This document shows positions 23,862 through 26,210 of a stretch of DNA of 26,210 bases, one piece after another. Under the pieces are notes generated by a model. The model made no database searches and was not told the origin of the DNA. It saw only the letters and a program-made list of their open reading frames with translations. The translations under genes were made by a program, and so were the position numbers. Each line of letters opens with the position of its first letter. Positions within the stretch are counted from its first letter, which is position 1. This DNA is from JAVVRI01 sp036654795 (lineage in GTDB: Bacteria > Bacteroidota > Bacteroidia > Bacteroidales > Tannerellaceae): NCBI GenBank assembly GCA_036654795.1, contig JAVVRI010000011.1, forward strand, positions 1 through 26,210, written 5' to 3'.

Positions 23862-25307
23862 ATGGCATTTACCAACAACGTAATGATTGTTCGTCACGGA
23901 TTGCTGGCGAAGTTAGTGAAACTCTGGAAAGAAAACCGTCTGCTGGACGAAATAGATCGTCTTCCCATAGGCTTGAGTCCTCGAAAATCAAAGGTGATTG
24001 GTCGCTGCTGCGTCCATAAGGAGCGGGCGGTATGGAAGTATAAGATACTTCCCTTGTTGGGTTTCGATATGTCTGACGAGGTGGACGAGTTGACTCCTCT
24101 TTCCGAATACGCCAAGCGCGCCTTGCTACGTACGGAAAATAAGAAAAATAACTTGATGTGCGTTGTGGACGAGGCCTGTTCTTCCTGTGTACAGGTGAAT
24201 TATGAAATCACGAATCTTTGCCGTGGTTGCGTAGCGCGTAATTGTTACATAAACTGTCCGAAAGATTCCATTCACTTTAAAAAAAACGGACAAGCTGAGA
24301 TTGATCACGAAAGCTGTATCAGTTGCGGTAAATGCCATCAAAATTGTCCTTATCATGCCATTGTCTATATTCCTATCCCTTGCGAAGAGGTGTGTCCGGT
24401 AAAGGCTATCAGTAAAGACGAGTATGGAGTGGAGCATATTGATGAATCAAAATGTATCTATTGTGGTAAGTGTATCAATGCCTGTCCCTTTGGTGCTGTC
24501 TTTGAAATATCGCAAGTGTTCGACATTCTGCAGCGCTTGCGTAATGGTGATCCGATGGTTGCAATCGTGGCTCCTTCTATCTTGTCGCAATATAGTGCCC
24601 CGGTCGAGCAAGTCTACGGAGCCATCAAATCTCTTGGTTTCCTAGAGGTAGTCGAGGTGGCACAAGGAGCAATGATGACCACTAGCCACGAAGCCGCGGA
24701 ACTGAAAGAGAAATTAGCCGAAGGGCAACCGTTTATGACCACTAGTTGCTGCCCTTCCTATATGCAATTGGTCGATAAGCATATCCCGGATCTGAAAAAA
24801 TATGTTTCTTCTACAGGTTCGCCTATGTATTATACGGCGCGTATTGTGAAGGAGAAATATCCGGACGCTCAGATCGTGTTTGTCGGTCCTTGCGTAGCCA
24901 AGCGTAAAGAGGTGAAACTGGACGGTTGTGTGGACTTTACCTTGACGTTTGAAGAGGTTGCTTCTGTGTTGGCGGGTATGGATATTAAGTTTGACGAAGC
25001 AAAGCCTTTTTCGGTACTCTATAATTCCGTACGCGAAGCACATGGGTTTGCCCAGAGTGGGGGCGTAATTAATGCAGTAAAGACCTATCTGAAAGATGAA
25101 AGCGTCCAAGCTGTTCAGGTGTCTAACCTGACTAAAAAGAATGTAGCGCTGCTGCGTGCATACGCTAAGACAGGAAAAGCACCGGCTCAATTTATTGAGG
25201 TGATGGCCTGCGAGGGTGGCTGCGTAACCGGCCCTTGCATTCATGGAGACAAAACCAGCGGACAGAAGCAGTTGAATAAAGAACTTAATAAATTTTTAAA
25301 CGCATAA
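23862..25307 (+). CDS. Monomeric group-B-like [FeFe] hydrogenase
   Basis: Catalyses reversible proton reduction to H2, normally with ferredoxin, in the cytoplasm of anaerobes. The 481-residue protein has an N-terminal region of about 95 residues, then a polyferredoxin section with Cys clusters at 120-132, 152-162, 174-178 and 198-208 (about three [4Fe-4S] clusters), then the H-cluster domain. The H-cluster motifs are TTSCCPSY (293-300), VGPCVAKRKE (341-350) and MACEGGCVTGP (448-458); Cys296, Cys344, Cys450 and Cys454 are the expected ligands and Cys297 the proton-relay Cys. GPC instead of MPC in the second motif and the non-Trp end of the first indicate the group B type rather than the classical group A. 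It is not a bifurcating subunit: no partner genes are nearby, nor the HydEFG maturases. marC follows 11 bp later. Confidence 0.9.
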   Translation: MAFTNNVMIVRHGLLAKLVKLWKENRLLDEIDRLPIGLSPRKSKVIGRCCVHKERAVWKYKILPLLGFDMSDEVDELTPLSEYAKRALLRTENKKNNLMCVVDEACSSCVQVNYEITNLCRGCVARNCYINCPKDSIHFKKNGQAEIDHESCISCGKCHQNCPYHAIVYIPIPCEEVCPVKAISKDEYGVEHIDESKCIYCGKCINACPFGAVFEISQVFDILQRLRNGDPMVAIVAPSILSQYSAPVEQVYGAIKSLGFLEVVEVAQGAMMTTSHEAAELKEKLAEGQPFMTTSCCPSYMQLVDKHIPDLKKYVSSTGSPMYYTARIVKEKYPDAQIVFVGPCVAKRKEVKLDGCVDFTLTFEEVASVLAGMDIKFDEAKPFSVLYNSVREAHGFAQSGGVINAVKTYLKDESVQAVQVSNLTKKNVALLRAYAKTGKAPAQFIEVMACEGGCVTGPCIHGDKTSGQKQLNKELNKFLNA

Positions 25308-25318
25308 TATAATTCATT

Positions 25319-25969
25319 ATGATGGATAACTTGTTGCCTTTTGCCTTGCTTTGCTTTACTTCGTTCTTCACCCTAACCAACCCGTTGGGTACGATGCCTG
25401 TGTTCCTAACCATGACCAATGGCATGGAGGAGAGTGAGCGTAAGACGATTGTGAAACGAGCTACTATCGTGTCGTTTATCACCTTGATGGTTTTTACTTT
25501 TTCAGGACAGTTCCTTTTCAAGTTTTTCGGTATCTCTACTAACGGTTTCCGTATAGCGGGTGGTTTTATTATTTTTACGATCGGTTACGATATGCTTCAA
25601 GCCCGTTACGCCAAAGCCAAATTGAAGGAGGAAGAGGTGAAAACGTATGTGAATGACATCTCCATCACTCCGTTGGCTATTCCCATGCTTTGTGGTCCCG
25701 GTGCCATTGCTAACGGCATCATGCTGATGGATGATGCCAACACGCTTACAAAGAAAGGACTGTTGATTGGGATAATAGCTCTGGTCTATTTCATCACCTT
25801 CCTTATCCTTCGTGCCTCCACCCGACTGATCAAGTTGCTGGGTGAGACGGGAAATAATGTTATGATGCGTCTGATGGGGCTTATCCTGATGGTGATTGCC
25901 GTGGAGTGCTTTGTAAGTGGCGTCCGCCCCATTCTGGTTGATATCCTGCGCGAAGCTGCTATCAAATAA
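25319..25969 (+). CDS. MarC-family integral membrane protein
   Basis: A 216-residue protein of the UPF0056/MarC family with about six membrane helices. Family segments include FFTLTNPLGTMPVFLTMT near the N-terminus, GGFIIFTIGYDML, and ITPLAIPMLCGPGAI in the middle. The family was once linked to multiple antibiotic resistance, but that has been questioned and transport substrates are unknown. Two adjacent ATG codons (25319 and 25322) are possible starts. It is 11 bp from the hydrogenase stop and likely co-transcribed. Confidence 0.9.
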   Translation: MMDNLLPFALLCFTSFFTLTNPLGTMPVFLTMTNGMEESERKTIVKRATIVSFITLMVFTFSGQFLFKFFGISTNGFRIAGGFIIFTIGYDMLQARYAKAKLKEEEVKTYVNDISITPLAIPMLCGPGAIANGIMLMDDANTLTKKGLLIGIIALVYFITFLILRASTRLIKLLGETGNNVMMRLMGLILMVIAVECFVSGVRPILVDILREAAIK

Positions 25970-26034
25970 GGAAAAGGGGAGGATCAATGAATCGGACGAT
26001 GAATTTGAACTTACTCAAGTTTCGGAAGTATTTT

Positions 26035-26210
26035 TTATGCAATTTGAGCGAGCTCCCTCATAGCCTTCAACCTCCGGTTGTCAAGCAGAATTTGCGAGAG
26101 TAGCTGCTCTTGATCCATACAGAAGAGTTCGGCAACAATTGTCAGTTTATTCAACACGGATTTTAGAATTAATATTCCACGTTTCACACCTCCATCTATT
26201 TGTCGCTCTG
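26035..26210 (-). CDS. Partial gene of unknown function, 3' end only
   Basis: On the minus strand an open frame enters from the right window edge and ends at TAA (complement 26035-26037) after 57 residues, including VKRGILILKSVLNKL and LLDNRRLKAMRELAQIA. It is rich in Leu, Lys and Arg and probably helical. I do not recognise a family. It converges on marC, and the 65 bp between holds only a weak hairpin. With so little sequence it could be spurious. Confidence 0.4.
   Translation of the reverse strand, partial: ERQIDGGVKRGILILKSVLNKLTIVAELFCMDQEQLLSQILLDNRRLKAMRELAQIA

Overview
The window reads as ordinary chromosomal housekeeping DNA from a member of the Bacteroidales (Bacteroidota). Three things point there: several promoters show the Bacteroidota form (TTTG or TTG, about 20 bp, TAnnTTTG); start codons lie in A-rich rather than GGAGG contexts; and the gene set includes order-typical families (DUF4301, the small DUF2582 winged helix, a PCMD lipoprotein with an outer-membrane barrel, a short PurH of 507 residues, and the cluster purH-mreB-mreC-mreD-mrdA-rodA). 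A Parabacteroides/Tannerella-like genus is my guess only. I see no rRNA, tRNA, transposase, phage gene or CRISPR array.

Layout from left to right. Bases 1-1332 hold one secreted PepSY-like (DUF2874) protein gene lying between two short repeat arrays that share the same 22-bp design. On the minus strand follows nnr (nicotinamide nucleotide hydrate repair). A divergent promoter region then leads into a rightward run hpt, adk, obgE, pgeF and a B3/B4-domain gene; hpt carries an in-frame TGA about three quarters of the way through. Next come a small winged-helix gene with a good terminator, a coiled-coil gene paired with zapA, and rny (RNase Y), whose 3' end is lost in a 56-base run of N.

From 9568 to 16801 the minus strand carries the cell-shape operon, transcribed purH, mreB, mreC, mreD, mrdA (PBP2), rodA, with coding overlaps of 8-11 bp from mreC onward. 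Behind it is a RelA/SpoT-family gene whose hydrolase motif is gone but whose synthetase motif is intact. A DUF4301 gene with a strong terminator follows on the plus strand, then a minus-strand pair (PCMD lipoprotein and outer-membrane beta-barrel), then plus-strand folB, a group-B-like [FeFe] hydrogenase and a marC-family membrane protein. The last 176 bases hold the 3' end of an unrecognised minus-strand gene.

Functionally the window joins purine and nucleotide metabolism (purH, hpt, adk, the RSH gene), GTPase-linked ribosome and growth control (obgE, the RSH gene), wall elongation and division (mre genes, mrdA, rodA, pgeF, zapA), RNA turnover (rny), and fermentative hydrogen metabolism. I found no clearly new multi-gene system. 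The observations most worth checking are the matched repeat arrays around the first gene, the nonsense codon in hpt, the hydrolase-dead RSH protein with an RXKD synthetase motif, the palindrome with facing promoter boxes upstream of purH, and the competing hairpins in front of folB.
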